This document shows, in pieces, positions 1-10,292 of a DNA stretch of 64,000 nt. Every line of letters starts with the position of its first letter. Within the stretch, counting starts at the first letter, position 1. A model generated the notes under the pieces. That model worked only from the letters and a program-made list of their open reading frames with translations. It was not told the origin of the DNA and searched no databases. The translations under genes and the position numbers were made by a program. Source of the DNA: Flavobacteriaceae bacterium (GTDB lineage Bacteria > Bacteroidota > Bacteroidia > Flavobacteriales > Flavobacteriaceae); NCBI GenBank assembly GCA_017852395.1, contig JAFMLE010000002.1, forward strand, positions 39,424 to 103,423, in the 5' to 3' direction.

Positions 1-63
1 CGAATTTCTAATTTAAAAAAATGGATTCCAGAGGCACAGGAAAAAATTAAAAAGATGTTTTGA
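1..63 (+). CDS. C-terminal end of an upstream gene (partial)
   Basis: Open frame 1 from base 1, RISNLKKWIPEAQEKIKKMF, stop TGA at 61-63. Confidence 0.45.
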   Translation, partial: RISNLKKWIPEAQEKIKKMF

Positions 64-118
64 CACCACAAAGCCTCATCTAAAATGACTACATTAGGCT
101 CACTATAAAACATTTATT

Positions 119-1441
119 GTGAGATTACCGAAGGGAAGTAAAAAATTACTCAATGCATGGGCCTTTTATGATTGGGCCAATTCGGTTTACTCTTTGGTCA
201 TTTCTTCGGCCATATTTCCAATTTATTTTGCCGCACTTTTTGCAGACAATAATCAAATCCAGTTTTTGGGTTATTCGATCAAAAATACCGCAATGATCAG
301 TTTTGTAACGGCTACAGCGTTTGTTTTTGTAGCGTTTATGTCTCCTCTTCTCTCCGGTATCGCCGATTATATAGGTAATAAAAAACGTTTTATGAAGTTT
401 TTTGTATACCTGGGTTCGATCTCTTGTGTGGGGTTATATTGGTTTGATTTGGATTCTATTTTTATCGGATTTGGATTTTATTTTCTGGCCCTGATTGGCT
501 TGTGGTCAAGTTTGGTGTTTTATAATTCTTACTTGCCAGACATCGCCTATCCTGAACAGCAGGGTAGTGCCAGTGCTCGTGGTTTTTCTATGGGCTACAT
601 TGGCAGTGTTTTGTTGTTGCTAGTTAACTTGGCCATGGTTATGAACCCCAGTATGTTTGGAATCCCTGGTGAGGGAGGAGCCGCTTCTATGCAAGCAATG
701 AAGTATTCCTTTGTCATGGTGGGTATTTGGTGGGCTGTTTTTAGTCAAATACCTTTTTACTATTTACCCAAGGGTACGCATGATCGAAAAGTTTCGAAGG
801 CAATTCTATGGAATGGTTTCAAAGAATTGCGTCAAGTTTGGTATCAACTTCAAAACCTATCAAACCTAAAACGCTTTTTGCCGGCTTTTTTCATGTACAG
901 CACTGCGCTTCAGACCGTGATGCTCATTGCTGCTTATTTTGGAGAAGAAGAAATCGCTTGGGCCAATAATGATGAAAAAACCATCGGGTTGATTGTTAGT
1001 ATTTTATTAATTCAACTTGTTGCTGTTGTAGGCGCCCAAATAACGGCTTATACCGCCAACAGGATAGGTGATATTCAAACCTTGATCATTATCAATATGA
1101 TATGGGCTGGTTTGTGTGTTTATGCTTATTATGTTACTACACCGGTTCAATTTTATATAGCAGCAGGTTCTGTGGGTATGGTTATGGGTGGTATGCAAGC
1201 ACTCTCTCGAGCGACCTACTCTAAAATGCTGCCCGAAACAGAAGATACTACTTCGTTTTTTAGTTTTTATGACGTTACCGAAAAAATAGGCATCATCATA
1301 GGGATGTCATTATTTGGTATCATTGATCAGATTACTGGGAGTATGCGAAATAGTATTTTGTTTTTTCTGATATTGTTTATTGCAGGTGGATTATTGTTGA
1401 CACAAGTACCACAGTTTAAAAATCGTTTTAGAAAGCACTAA
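119..1441 (+). CDS. MFS transporter, UMF1/Atg22-like family
   Basis: 440 aa, multiple TM segments, N-terminal NAWAFYDWANSVYSLVISSAIFP typical of UMF1 MFS; GTG start. Confidence 0.85.
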   Translation: MRLPKGSKKLLNAWAFYDWANSVYSLVISSAIFPIYFAALFADNNQIQFLGYSIKNTAMISFVTATAFVFVAFMSPLLSGIADYIGNKKRFMKFFVYLGSISCVGLYWFDLDSIFIGFGFYFLALIGLWSSLVFYNSYLPDIAYPEQQGSASARGFSMGYIGSVLLLLVNLAMVMNPSMFGIPGEGGAASMQAMKYSFVMVGIWWAVFSQIPFYYLPKGTHDRKVSKAILWNGFKELRQVWYQLQNLSNLKRFLPAFFMYSTALQTVMLIAAYFGEEEIAWANNDEKTIGLIVSILLIQLVAVVGAQITAYTANRIGDIQTLIIINMIWAGLCVYAYYVTTPVQFYIAAGSVGMVMGGMQALSRATYSKMLPETEDTTSFFSFYDVTEKIGIIIGMSLFGIIDQITGSMRNSILFFLILFIAGGLLLTQVPQFKNRFRKH

Positions 1442-2186
1442 CTACTTTACCCGAACCAACTACATTAGACCGGACTTTTAGCCCCCCGTCTTGGTCACAA
1501 TACTTAACGGTGCCGCTACCACTTACTTGGGCGTTTAAACTGCTCAATGCGCAGGTGGTGACTCTACCAGATCCAGATAGTTTGGCGGTTGCAAATGTCG
1601 ATAACAAACCTTTTGCTTCGAGATGGCCAGAACCTGCAAGAGCCATTTCGAGGTTTTCTGTACGTCCTTGAAGTTTCAATTTACCCGAACCGCTTAACTT
1701 GGCTTCTACATCATCACTTTCGATTTGTAGGTTTAGATTTCCTGAACCTGATAATTTGGCTTCAAAAGATTTGGACTTTAGACTAAACTCTGAAGTGATG
1801 TCTCCAGAACCCGAAAGTGTAACCCCATTAATTTCTGAAACAGGTAGGGTGATACGAACCGTTTTGTTGTAGGTGTTGCGCAACTTTGCTTTGTTTTTGT
1901 AGGCAATTTTTAGGGTATTATCTATTACTTTAGTTTCGATCATTTCGAGCTGTTTTGAAGTGCCGTTGAGTGTGATTGTTCCTTCTTTACCAGCTATAAG
2001 TTTTACCTCAAAGGGTCCGCCAACAACAACAGCATCAAAGGTGCCTATTTGCCGTTGTTCTTTTGAGAGCGATCGATCGCTTTTGACCCAGCCACGAGCT
2101 GCGTTATAGGTTGTTTGTTCTTGATTTTGTTGGGCATTGACCAAAATGGTGCAAATGAACATGCTTAGAAATAGGGAAGTTTTCAT
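1428..2186 (-). CDS. Secreted head-GIN/DUF2807-like auto-transporter adhesin family protein
   Basis: Signal peptide, FDAVVVGGPFEVKLIAG, repeated LSGSG motifs at about 18-20 aa. Confidence 0.8.
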   Translation of the reverse strand: MKTSLFLSMFICTILVNAQQNQEQTTYNAARGWVKSDRSLSKEQRQIGTFDAVVVGGPFEVKLIAGKEGTITLNGTSKQLEMIETKVIDNTLKIAYKNKAKLRNTYNKTVRITLPVSEINGVTLSGSGDITSEFSLKSKSFEAKLSGSGNLNLQIESDDVEAKLSGSGKLKLQGRTENLEMALAGSGHLEAKGLLSTFATAKLSGSGRVTTCALSSLNAQVSGSGTVKYCDQDGGLKVRSNVVGSGKVVSAF

Positions 2187-2197
2187 AAAAATGGATT

Positions 2198-3283
2198 TTA
2201 ATTGTTGGTGGCTTTTATTTTTATCGAACCATAGTCAGATTCGATAGTGATTAGCGATTTTCCTTTTGTTAGGTGGTATCCTTCATAATACCGATAGATA
2301 CTGTTTTTAGTGATTTCTTTTTCATAGACCAGAGGCAGCTCAGAGTTAAAACCGCCATAGTCCAAATCGATTTGAAAATCGAAGGCGGCCTCTTGATTGA
2401 TGCCCAATTGTATGCTTGTATAATCTGTATCGATATCTATTTTGTCAAAATCGGGCTCTATTTTTTCAATTTTAAGTGATCCATAATCAGCGTCGATCTC
2501 GAGCGATTTTTTGACCGTACCAATGCGGTAAGAGACATAATCGCCCGTTCCTTTTAGTTCACTAACCGTATTGACAGTAATCTTTCCATAGTCATTATCA
2601 AAGCGCAATGATTCGATACTTCCAAAGTGTGCATCCGTATAATCGGCCTGAAGCGCAATGGATCGGGATTCTCCAATCTCAAAATCGGAATAGTCAGCAT
2701 CAATTTTCCCCGACTTGAGATATTCTATGGTCGAGTTACGGGTGTAGTCCAAATTTATTTCATTGTCATCAGCATTGAGTTCACCGACAATCAATTTACC
2801 GTAATCACAATCAATAGTTGCTCTACCATTGAGTTGATTGAGCGATATGGTGCCATAGTCATTGATAAGATGCACCTGGTTATTGATGGGCAGTTTGATG
2901 GTATAATTGATTTCAAAATCCACAGAACTAGATCCAAAGAAAAAGTTGTTTTTCCATGATTCTTCGATATGGGTAATGGCACTAATACGGTTGGCTTGGG
3001 CATCAAATTCAATTTCGATATCCTCTAGTTTTGATTCGATTTGGCTCATACTATTGCCTTCTACGATAATTTCTACATCGATGACCACTTGCGGTTGATC
3101 CCAGCTGGTAAGATTTACATCACCATATTTGTTGCGAACATGCAACAGGGCATTGTCATTAACGTTAAATTCTTTATGAATTTCACGTTTTACTTTTTCT
3201 TTTTTTGGTACGTCGTTGGCATAACTAAAAAGGGGAACTACAAGTAGGACCAGCAAAAGGGTGTTAAAGTATTTGATTTTCAT
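2198..3283 (-). CDS. Secreted DUF4097-like beta-solenoid protein
   Basis: Signal peptide; repeated D-x-DYG-x-I/L motifs. Confidence 0.7.
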   Translation of the reverse strand: MKIKYFNTLLLVLLVVPLFSYANDVPKKEKVKREIHKEFNVNDNALLHVRNKYGDVNLTSWDQPQVVIDVEIIVEGNSMSQIESKLEDIEIEFDAQANRISAITHIEESWKNNFFFGSSSVDFEINYTIKLPINNQVHLINDYGTISLNQLNGRATIDCDYGKLIVGELNADDNEINLDYTRNSTIEYLKSGKIDADYSDFEIGESRSIALQADYTDAHFGSIESLRFDNDYGKITVNTVSELKGTGDYVSYRIGTVKKSLEIDADYGSLKIEKIEPDFDKIDIDTDYTSIQLGINQEAAFDFQIDLDYGGFNSELPLVYEKEITKNSIYRYYEGYHLTKGKSLITIESDYGSIKIKATNN

Positions 3284-3791
3284 GATTTTGGTTTTTTAAT
3301 TCGTTTAGGTACGTGTTTAGTTCATTGAGCAGTAAGAGTTGCTCTTGGAGGTTGTCTATCATAGCCGCAATAAGTTTGGGGTGGGCACCATCTTTTGTGA
3401 ACTGTTTGCCTAGGACGTTATAGTCGCTTTGCAGTCGGTTTAATTGCGTTTTGGCATCGCTTAAAACTTTTTCAGAAATCGCAAGGTCAAGTGTGTTCAA
3501 TTTTTCGAGTTGAAGGTTGATGGTTTTGGTAAAGTACTGTTCGGTTTGAAAAAAATCTTCCATTTCTGGTGTTGCTGGACGCTTCAAAAGCAGTAGACTT
3601 CCTCCCAAGGAGACCAATAAAAGGGCCACGGCAGCGCTCTTTAACAAAAAGGGGAGTCGTCGAACTTTTCTTCCTTGATCTATTCGTCTTAGAAAACGTT
3701 GTTCGTGGCCCATAGGTAGGGATTGCTCTGGAAAGGCGAGTCGAAACCGCTCAAATAAGGGATCTTTTTCTTTATTATGTTGTTTTTTCAT
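3264..3791 (-). CDS. Putative anti-sigma factor / membrane-anchored protein
   Basis: One TM segment (LLKSAAVALLLVSLGGSLLLL), overlaps the ECF sigma gene upstream. Confidence 0.5.
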   Translation of the reverse strand: MKKQHNKEKDPLFERFRLAFPEQSLPMGHEQRFLRRIDQGRKVRRLPFLLKSAAVALLLVSLGGSLLLLKRPATPEMEDFFQTEQYFTKTINLQLEKLNTLDLAISEKVLSDAKTQLNRLQSDYNVLGKQFTKDGAHPKLIAAMIDNLQEQLLLLNELNTYLNELKNQNHENQIL

Positions 3792-4335
3792 TTTTAGAAA
3801 GGGTGTCTAGTTTGATCCTCAGTTGTTCACGTGCTCGAGAAAGACTGGTTCTGCAGTTGGCATAACTAATGTTTAGAAAAGCGCTAATTTCTTCATGATC
3901 ATAGCCTTCCAAATAGTACAGCTTGAGCAAGAGGGCCTGTTTGGGTTTTAACAAGTCCAACGCCTTAAGCAGATTTTGTGTTTCCGAAGCGGGTTCTTCC
4001 TCCGCTTCCTGCGTATCAGCTTTGGTGGTTTCGATGTTTAATTCTTGAGTATTAAATTTATTTTCACGGTTATAGAGGGTAATACTTTTATTGATTACAA
4101 TTTTTTTGAGCCATCCTCCAAACTGATCTTTGCCACTATACTGCTTGAGTTTTGAAAACGCTTTGACAAAACTTTCTTGTATCGCATCTTCTGCCAGCAT
4201 AGGATCTTTTAGAATATTAAGTGCGGTATGGTACATCATTTTACTGAATCGATTATAAAGTTCAACTTGCGCATTAGTGTTTTTACGTTTACACGCAGCG
4301 ATGATAACATCGATGTTTTCTTTTTTAAAGTTCAA
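3775..4335 (-). CDS. ECF RNA polymerase sigma factor (sigma-70 family)
   Basis: LAEDAIQESFVKAF region 2 and YDHEEISAFLNISYANCRTSLSRAREQLR region 4. Confidence 0.9.
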   Translation of the reverse strand: MNFKKENIDVIIAACKRKNTNAQVELYNRFSKMMYHTALNILKDPMLAEDAIQESFVKAFSKLKQYSGKDQFGGWLKKIVINKSITLYNRENKFNTQELNIETTKADTQEAEEEPASETQNLLKALDLLKPKQALLLKLYYLEGYDHEEISAFLNISYANCRTSLSRAREQLRIKLDTLSKNEKTT

Positions 4336-4500
4336 GTTGACGACTCGGTTTTATATTAAGACCTCAATTTAGTTACGATGTTACAATTTTATGTTGGCAT
4401 AACTCTTGAATATATATTAGACGCCATTCTATTTGAGGTGTAAAGCCCTAAAATGGAATTGTAAATGCAAAAATAACTGACACACTGACATAAAAAAACG

Positions 4501-6963
4501 ATGGCTAAATCTATTTTTGGTTCTTTAGACAATTTGTCATTACAAGATATTGAAGCAGATGCTGAATTGATTCCTTTGATGACTTCAGAGGACGAAGAAG
4601 CACTTCAAAATGAAGCATTACCCAATTCACTCCCTATTTTACCGTTGCGCAATACCGTACTTTTTCCTGGGGTTGTAATACCCATAACGGCAGGTCGCGA
4701 TAAATCCATTCAACTTATAAAAGACGCCAATGCCGGTGATAAAGTCATTGGAGTGGTCGCCCAAAAAGAGGATAAGGTAGAAAACCCAACAGGAAAAGAC
4801 ATTCACAATTTGGGAACTGTAGCCCAAATTTTGAGGGTTCTCAAAATGCCAGACGGCAATACCACAGTCATTATACAAGGAAAAAAACGGTTCAAAATCA
4901 ATGAAATCCTCACCGAAGACCCCTATCTAAAAGCAACCATAGCAGAGGTTCCCGAAACCACAATAGATCTTCAAGGTAAAGAGTTTCAGGCGGTCATAGA
5001 CTCGGTCAAAGAGCTTGCACTGCAGATCATCCAAGAAAACCCCAATATCCCATCCGAAGCGTCATTTGCCATCAAAAACATTCAAAGCCCTTCGTTTTTG
5101 ATCAACTTTGTGTCTTCCAATCTCAACTTACCGGTTCACGAAAAACAAGAAATTCTAAAATTAGAAAGTCTTCATGAGCGTGCTTTGATCTGTCTCAAAC
5201 ACATGAATAATGAATATCAAAAGTTGGCACTCAAAAATGACATTCAAAGTCGTGTACGAACCGATCTCGATCAGCAACAACGCGAATATTATCTGCACCA
5301 ACAGCTCAAAACTATTCAAGAAGAACTTGGGGGCGTCTCTTACGAAGAAGAACTCGATGAGATGCGTGATCGCGCAAAAAAAATGAAATGGGACGATGCT
5401 ACTGCCCAACATTTTGACAAAGAAATTGGCCGATTGCAGCGCATGAACCCTCAAGTAGCCGAATATTCGATTCAACGAAACTACCTCGATCTACTGCTTG
5501 ATCTTCCTTGGAACGAATTTTCAAAAGATCGTTTTGACCTCAAAAAAGCTACAAAGATTTTGGATCGAGACCATTATGGCCTTGAGGAAGTCAAAAAACG
5601 AATCATCGAATATTTGGCCGTTTTGAAGCTTCGTAATGATATGAAATCACCGATCCTTTGCCTTTATGGCCCTCCGGGTGTCGGAAAAACCTCATTAGGA
5701 AAATCGATTGCCGAGGCCTTAGGGCGCTCCTATGTTAGAATTTCACTAGGAGGTATGCGCGACGAAGCCGAAATACGAGGCCATCGCAAAACCTATATAG
5801 GCGCACTACCAGGCCGGATCATTCAAAGTCTTAAAAAGGCCAAAACGGCTAACCCTGTTTTTGTCCTTGACGAAATTGATAAATTGGCAAACGGCGTCCA
5901 AGGGGACCCTGCAGCAGCTTTGTTGGAGGTTTTAGATCCCGAACAAAACAACGCTTTTTATGACAACTATCTCGAAATAGGATTTGACCTTTCCAAAGTT
6001 ATGTTTGTTGCTACGGCCAATAGCCTCGCACCGATTCATCCAGCATTGCGCGACCGGATGGAGATCATCGATGTTAGTGGTTATACACAAGAAGAAAAAG
6101 TTGCCATCGCTCAACGCCATTTGTTGCCCAAGCAACTCAAAGAGCACGGCATCGATAAGCTTCAATTGAAGTTGACGACTCCTACCTTAAAAACCCTTAT
6201 TCAAAATTACACCCGTGAATCGGGGGTGCGTGGACTCGAAAAACAAGTCGCTAAAGTGGTACGTTATGTAGCCAAGTCCATCGCAATGGAAGAGCAGTAC
6301 ATACAAAATCCAAAACCCGAAGATTTAAATACCATTATTGGCCCCCAAAAAGTGTTTCATGATTTATACGAAAACAACCAAGTGGCAGGCGTTGTAACCG
6401 GATTGGCTTGGACTTCGGTAGGCGGGGATATATTGTTTATAGAATCGGCACTTGCAAAGGGAAAAGGCTTGCTCAACATCACGGGCAACCTCGGAAAGGT
6501 CATGAAAGAGTCTGCAACGATTGCGCTAGAATATCTCAAAGCCAATGCAGATCGGCTTAAAATAGCGGGCTTTGCTTTTGATCAATACGACATCCATATA
6601 CATGTCCCAGAGGGTGCAACACCAAAGGATGGCCCAAGTGCGGGGATAACAATGCTTACGTCGCTTTTTTCGCTAATCACTCAAAAAAGAGTTAAGAAAA
6701 ACCTAGCAATGACCGGGGAGATTACCCTCAGAGGTCGTGTGTTACCCGTTGGAGGCATAAAAGAAAAAATTCTAGCTGCCAAACGGGCAAAAATCAAAGA
6801 AATCATCCTTTGTTATAAAAACAAAAAGGACATTGATGTAATTAAACCAAGCGATCTCAAGGGCCTAACATTTCATTATGTCGAAACCATGGAAGAAGTA
6901 TTGAGTCTCGCGATTACGGACCAAAAAGTGGTTCATCCCAAAAAACTGTTTAAAGCCAATTAG
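4501..6963 (+). CDS. lon: ATP-dependent endopeptidase Lon
   Basis: [20 protein letters not shown] Walker [10 protein letters not shown] catalytic Ser motif. Confidence 0.97.
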   Translation: MAKSIFGSLDNLSLQDIEADAELIPLMTSEDEEALQNEALPNSLPILPLRNTVLFPGVVIPITAGRDKSIQLIKDANAGDKVIGVVAQKEDKVENPTGKDIHNLGTVAQILRVLKMPDGNTTVIIQGKKRFKINEILTEDPYLKATIAEVPETTIDLQGKEFQAVIDSVKELALQIIQENPNIPSEASFAIKNIQSPSFLINFVSSNLNLPVHEKQEILKLESLHERALICLKHMNNEYQKLALKNDIQSRVRTDLDQQQREYYLHQQLKTIQEELGGVSYEEELDEMRDRAKKMKWDDATAQHFDKEIGRLQRMNPQVAEYSIQRNYLDLLLDLPWNEFSKDRFDLKKATKILDRDHYGLEEVKKRIIEYLAVLKLRNDMKSPILCLYGPPGVGKTSLGKSIAEALGRSYVRISLGGMRDEAEIRGHRKTYIGALPGRIIQSLKKAKTANPVFVLDEIDKLANGVQGDPAAALLEVLDPEQNNAFYDNYLEIGFDLSKVMFVATANSLAPIHPALRDRMEIIDVSGYTQEEKVAIAQRHLLPKQLKEHGIDKLQLKLTTPTLKTLIQNYTRESGVRGLEKQVAKVVRYVAKSIAMEEQYIQNPKPEDLNTIIGPQKVFHDLYENNQVAGVVTGLAWTSVGGDILFIESALAKGKGLLNITGNLGKVMKESATIALEYLKANADRLKIAGFAFDQYDIHIHVPEGATPKDGPSAGITMLTSLFSLITQKRVKKNLAMTGEITLRGRVLPVGGIKEKILAAKRAKIKEIILCYKNKKDIDVIKPSDLKGLTFHYVETMEEVLSLAITDQKVVHPKKLFKAN

Positions 6964-6985
6964 AAATTGCGCACTATCTTTGGGT

Positions 6986-7669
6986 ATGCAAAAAATCATC
7001 ATTGCCATTGACGGATTGGCCGCAACGGGTAAAAGCACACAAGCCAAAAAGCTTGCTTCCTATCTCGGATATCGTTATATAGATAGCGGAGCCATGTATC
7101 GGGCAATCACATTTTTTGCATTGCAAAACAATTGGTGTCAAGACACTAATAATTGCGATGAAAAGGCGCTTATCGCCGCTTTGCCCAATGTGCAATTGGA
7201 TTTTTTACCAGATGCTACTGGCAAAAGTGTTCTACACCTCAATGGAACAAATATTGACAACGAAATTCGAAGTATGGCTGTATCAAAATGGGTAAGTACC
7301 ATAGCTGCCATCCCTGAAGTCAGAACATTTTTGGTCGCCCAACAACGTGCAATATCCGCACAAAAAGCAATTGTCATGGACGGTCGTGATATAGGAACCG
7401 TCGTTTTTCCAGATGCAGAATTAAAATTCTTCTTTACGGCCCGCCCCGAAATTCGTGCTCAACGCCGGTTCGAAGAATTGCAAGCAATCGATCCCGACAT
7501 CACTTTTCAACAAGTACTTGAAAATGTTGTTGAACGCGATCAAAAAGACAGCAACAGAAAAACTTCACCGCTTATAAAGGCCTCAGATGCTATAGAAATT
7601 GATGTTTCGGACCAAAATGTTTCTGCCGTCTTCCAATTATTGTTACGCTACTTGCCAACAAATCAGTGA
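6986..7669 (+). CDS. cmk: (d)CMP kinase
   Basis: IIIAIDGLAATGKSTQAKKLASYLGYRYIDSGAMYRA; MDGRDIGTVVFPDA; ATG at 6986 preferred over the track start at 6980. Confidence 0.95.
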   Translation: MQKIIIAIDGLAATGKSTQAKKLASYLGYRYIDSGAMYRAITFFALQNNWCQDTNNCDEKALIAALPNVQLDFLPDATGKSVLHLNGTNIDNEIRSMAVSKWVSTIAAIPEVRTFLVAQQRAISAQKAIVMDGRDIGTVVFPDAELKFFFTARPEIRAQRRFEELQAIDPDITFQQVLENVVERDQKDSNRKTSPLIKASDAIEIDVSDQNVSAVFQLLLRYLPTNQ

Positions 7670-7685
7670 TTTTTTGTTTTAATAT

Positions 7686-7715
7686 TTGTCTTTCAACGAA
7701 TTAATGGTACTTTTG
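7686..7715 (+). promoter_or_regulatory. rpsA promoter, Bacteroidetes type (TTG-N19-TACTTTTG)
   Basis: TTG 7686-7688 and TACTTTTG 7708-7715 match the TTG / TAnnTTTG consensus with 19-nt spacing. Confidence 0.65.
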
Positions 7716-7767
7716 CAGACCTATTGAGCGAAGTGAAGGGCAATAGCATTAACCGTTTTAAAATCAC

Positions 7768-7805
7768 TTCTAAATTTTGAGCCTAACCCTCACCAAAATT
7801 TAGAA
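7768..7805 (+). promoter_or_regulatory. Perfect 12-bp hairpin in rpsA 5'UTR
   Basis: TTCTAAATTTTG (7768-7779) / CAAAATTTAGAA (7794-7805), 14-nt loop, 18 nt before the ATG. Confidence 0.6.
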
Positions 7806-7823
7806 TACAAAAACCACTCAGCC

Positions 7824-9647
7824 ATGGCTGAAAAGAAAACCACAAAAGCAGCAACTACCGAAGCGGCTGCAACAGAAGCCCCACAAGCAGCTCCGGCTGC
7901 TGAAAACCCACAAGCATTTTTAGACAATTTCAACTGGCACAACTACGAAGAAGGAATTGAGGTTATCGAAGAAAAGCAACTTCAAGAATTTGAAAAGTTA
8001 GTTACAGAAAATTTTGTTGACACTGCTGACGAAGACGTTATTGAAGGCGTTGTAGCACATCTGACAGATCGGGAAGCAATTATTGATATCAATGCAAAAT
8101 CTGAGGGGGTTATTTCATTAAATGAATTTAGATACAACCCAGACCTCAAAGTAGGCGACAAAGTTGAAGTTGTTGTTGATACTCGAGAAGATCGTACAGG
8201 TCAATTGGTACTTTCTCACCGCAAGGCACGTGTTATCAAAGCTTGGGATCGTGTAAACAACGCACATGAAAATGGAGAAGTCGTTAACGGATTTGTAAAA
8301 TGCAGAACCAAAGGCGGTATGATTGTCGATGTTTTCGGTATCGAAGCATTCTTACCCGGTTCTCAAATTGATGTAAAACCAATCCGCGACTACGATCAAT
8401 ATGTGAATAAAACAATGGAATTTAAGGTGGTAAAAATCAACCACGAATTCAAAAACGTTGTTGTATCTCACAAAGCCCTTATCGAAGCCGATATCGAAGA
8501 GCAGAAAAAAGAAATTATTTCGCAACTCGAAAAAGGTCAAGTACTTGAAGGTACGGTTAAAAACATCACATCTTATGGTGTGTTTATTGACCTTGGTGGC
8601 GTAGATGGATTGATCCATATTACAGATCTTTCTTGGAGTCGTATCAATCATCCTAACGAAATTTTAGAACTCGACCAAGTACTCAACGTTGTTATTCTTG
8701 ACTTTGATGATAACAAATCGCGTATCCAATTGGGTCTAAAACAATTGAGTGAGCATCCATGGGACAAACTCAGTGAAAACGTCAAAGAAGGAGAAAAAGT
8801 AAAAGGTAAAGTAGTAGTCATCGCAGACTACGGTGCTTTTATCGAAATTGAAGACGGTGTAGAAGGCCTTGTACATGTTTCTGAAATGTCTTGGTCAACT
8901 CACTTACGCTCTGCTCAAGATTTTGTCAACGTCGGTGACGAAGTAGAAGCCGTTGTTCTTACCCTTGATCGTGAAACACGAAAAATGTCGTTGGGGATCA
9001 AACAACTCACTACAGATCCATGGACTGATATTACCTCAAAATATCCTGTCGGATCCAACCATAAAGGAACCGTTCGTAATTTCACCAACTTTGGTGTTTT
9101 TGTAGAACTTGAAGAAGGTATCGACGGCTTAGTCTATATCTCTGACTTGTCGTGGACTAAGAAGATTAAGCACCCATCCGAAATGCTTACAATTGGTGAT
9201 ACACTCGAAGTAGTGGTTCTTGAATTGGATGTAGAGGGTCGAAAGTTGAGCCTAGGTCACAAACAGACCAAAGACAACCCTTGGGACAAATATCAAAAAG
9301 AATTTGGTATCGATACCGTACACAAAGCAGCGCTTACCGACATTGTAGATAAAGGGGCAACCATTACCTTCAATGAAGATATCGTAGCTTTTGTACCTGC
9401 TCGTCATATGGAGAAAGAAGACGGGTCTAAACTTGCTAAAGGAGAAGAAGTAGAATTTAAAATCATTGAGTTTAACAAAGATTTTAAACGTGTAGTAGCT
9501 TCTCATACAGCCTTGTTTAGAGAGCAAGAACGCGAAAACATCAAAAAGGCAGCCCGCAATGTGGCTTCTAACAACAGTGAGAAAACCACCCTTGGCGATT
9601 TAGATGCTTTAGCAGATTTAAAAGAAAAAATGGATAACGAAGGATAA
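7824..9647 (+). CDS. rpsA: 30S ribosomal protein S1
   Basis: Multiple S1 repeats (GTVKNITSYGVFIDLGGVDGLIHITDLSW etc.). Confidence 0.96.
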   Translation: MAEKKTTKAATTEAAATEAPQAAPAAENPQAFLDNFNWHNYEEGIEVIEEKQLQEFEKLVTENFVDTADEDVIEGVVAHLTDREAIIDINAKSEGVISLNEFRYNPDLKVGDKVEVVVDTREDRTGQLVLSHRKARVIKAWDRVNNAHENGEVVNGFVKCRTKGGMIVDVFGIEAFLPGSQIDVKPIRDYDQYVNKTMEFKVVKINHEFKNVVVSHKALIEADIEEQKKEIISQLEKGQVLEGTVKNITSYGVFIDLGGVDGLIHITDLSWSRINHPNEILELDQVLNVVILDFDDNKSRIQLGLKQLSEHPWDKLSENVKEGEKVKGKVVVIADYGAFIEIEDGVEGLVHVSEMSWSTHLRSAQDFVNVGDEVEAVVLTLDRETRKMSLGIKQLTTDPWTDITSKYPVGSNHKGTVRNFTNFGVFVELEEGIDGLVYISDLSWTKKIKHPSEMLTIGDTLEVVVLELDVEGRKLSLGHKQTKDNPWDKYQKEFGIDTVHKAALTDIVDKGATITFNEDIVAFVPARHMEKEDGSKLAKGEEVEFKIIEFNKDFKRVVASHTALFREQERENIKKAARNVASNNSEKTTLGDLDALADLKEKMDNEG

Positions 9648-9667
9648 ACTTCGTATTACAATTTTTG

Positions 9668-9697
9668 AAACCCGCGATCATTGATCGTGGGTTTTTT
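9668..9697 (+). terminator. Rho-independent terminator of rpsA
   Basis: AAACCCGCGATC/GATCGTGGGTTT stem followed by T-tract. Confidence 0.8.
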
Positions 9698-9746
9698 TAT
9701 TTTATAACCCCAAAAAATTGGTATTTTTGTTTCGTAAATAGTTCCT

Positions 9747-10292
9747 ATGCCATCAAAAGTTTTATTAGACGGAGTACACCTAGACATTCTACTCCATCGG
9801 CTTGCTTGGCAGTTGATCGAAAAACACAAAGATTTTTCCAATACATTATTAATCGGGCTTCAACCCAGAGGAGTCGAACTCCTCGATCGTCTAGTTGCGC
9901 TGATAAAGGAACAAAAGTCGCTACCTCAACTTCAGTCAGGAAAATTGGACACCACTTTTTTTAGAGACGATTTTAGACGTTCAGAAAAAATACACGCTGC
10001 CAGTGCTTCTGTAATGAATTTTAATATAGAAGGCAAATCTATCGTTTTGATCGATGACGTTTTGTACACCGGTAGAAGCATTCGTGCGGCCCTAACAGCG
10101 ATCGATTCTTATGGACGCCCCAAAAATATCGAATTATTAGTGCTTATCGACCGACGCTTTAGCCGTCATTTGCCCATACAACCCGATTATGTCGGCGCAC
10201 AAATTGATGTTTTGCAAGGGGACAAGGTCCGTGTAAAGTGGGAGAATGCCTCCAAAAAAAGTATAGTTTATCTCGAAACCGAAAATTCATGA
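9747..10292 (+). CDS. pyrR: Bifunctional pyr operon regulator / uracil phosphoribosyltransferase
   Basis: PRPP motif SIVLIDDVLYTGRSIRAAL. Confidence 0.93.
   Translation: MPSKVLLDGVHLDILLHRLAWQLIEKHKDFSNTLLIGLQPRGVELLDRLVALIKEQKSLPQLQSGKLDTTFFRDDFRRSEKIHAASASVMNFNIEGKSIVLIDDVLYTGRSIRAALTAIDSYGRPKNIELLVLIDRRFSRHLPIQPDYVGAQIDVLQGDKVRVKWENASKKSIVYLETENS

Noticed and set aside
9647-9747. PyrR-dependent attenuator upstream of pyrR
   Set aside because: The hairpin at 9668-9697 follows the rpsA stop directly, and a TATTTTTG promoter box (9722-9729) lies between it and pyrR, so it is better read as the rpsA terminator.
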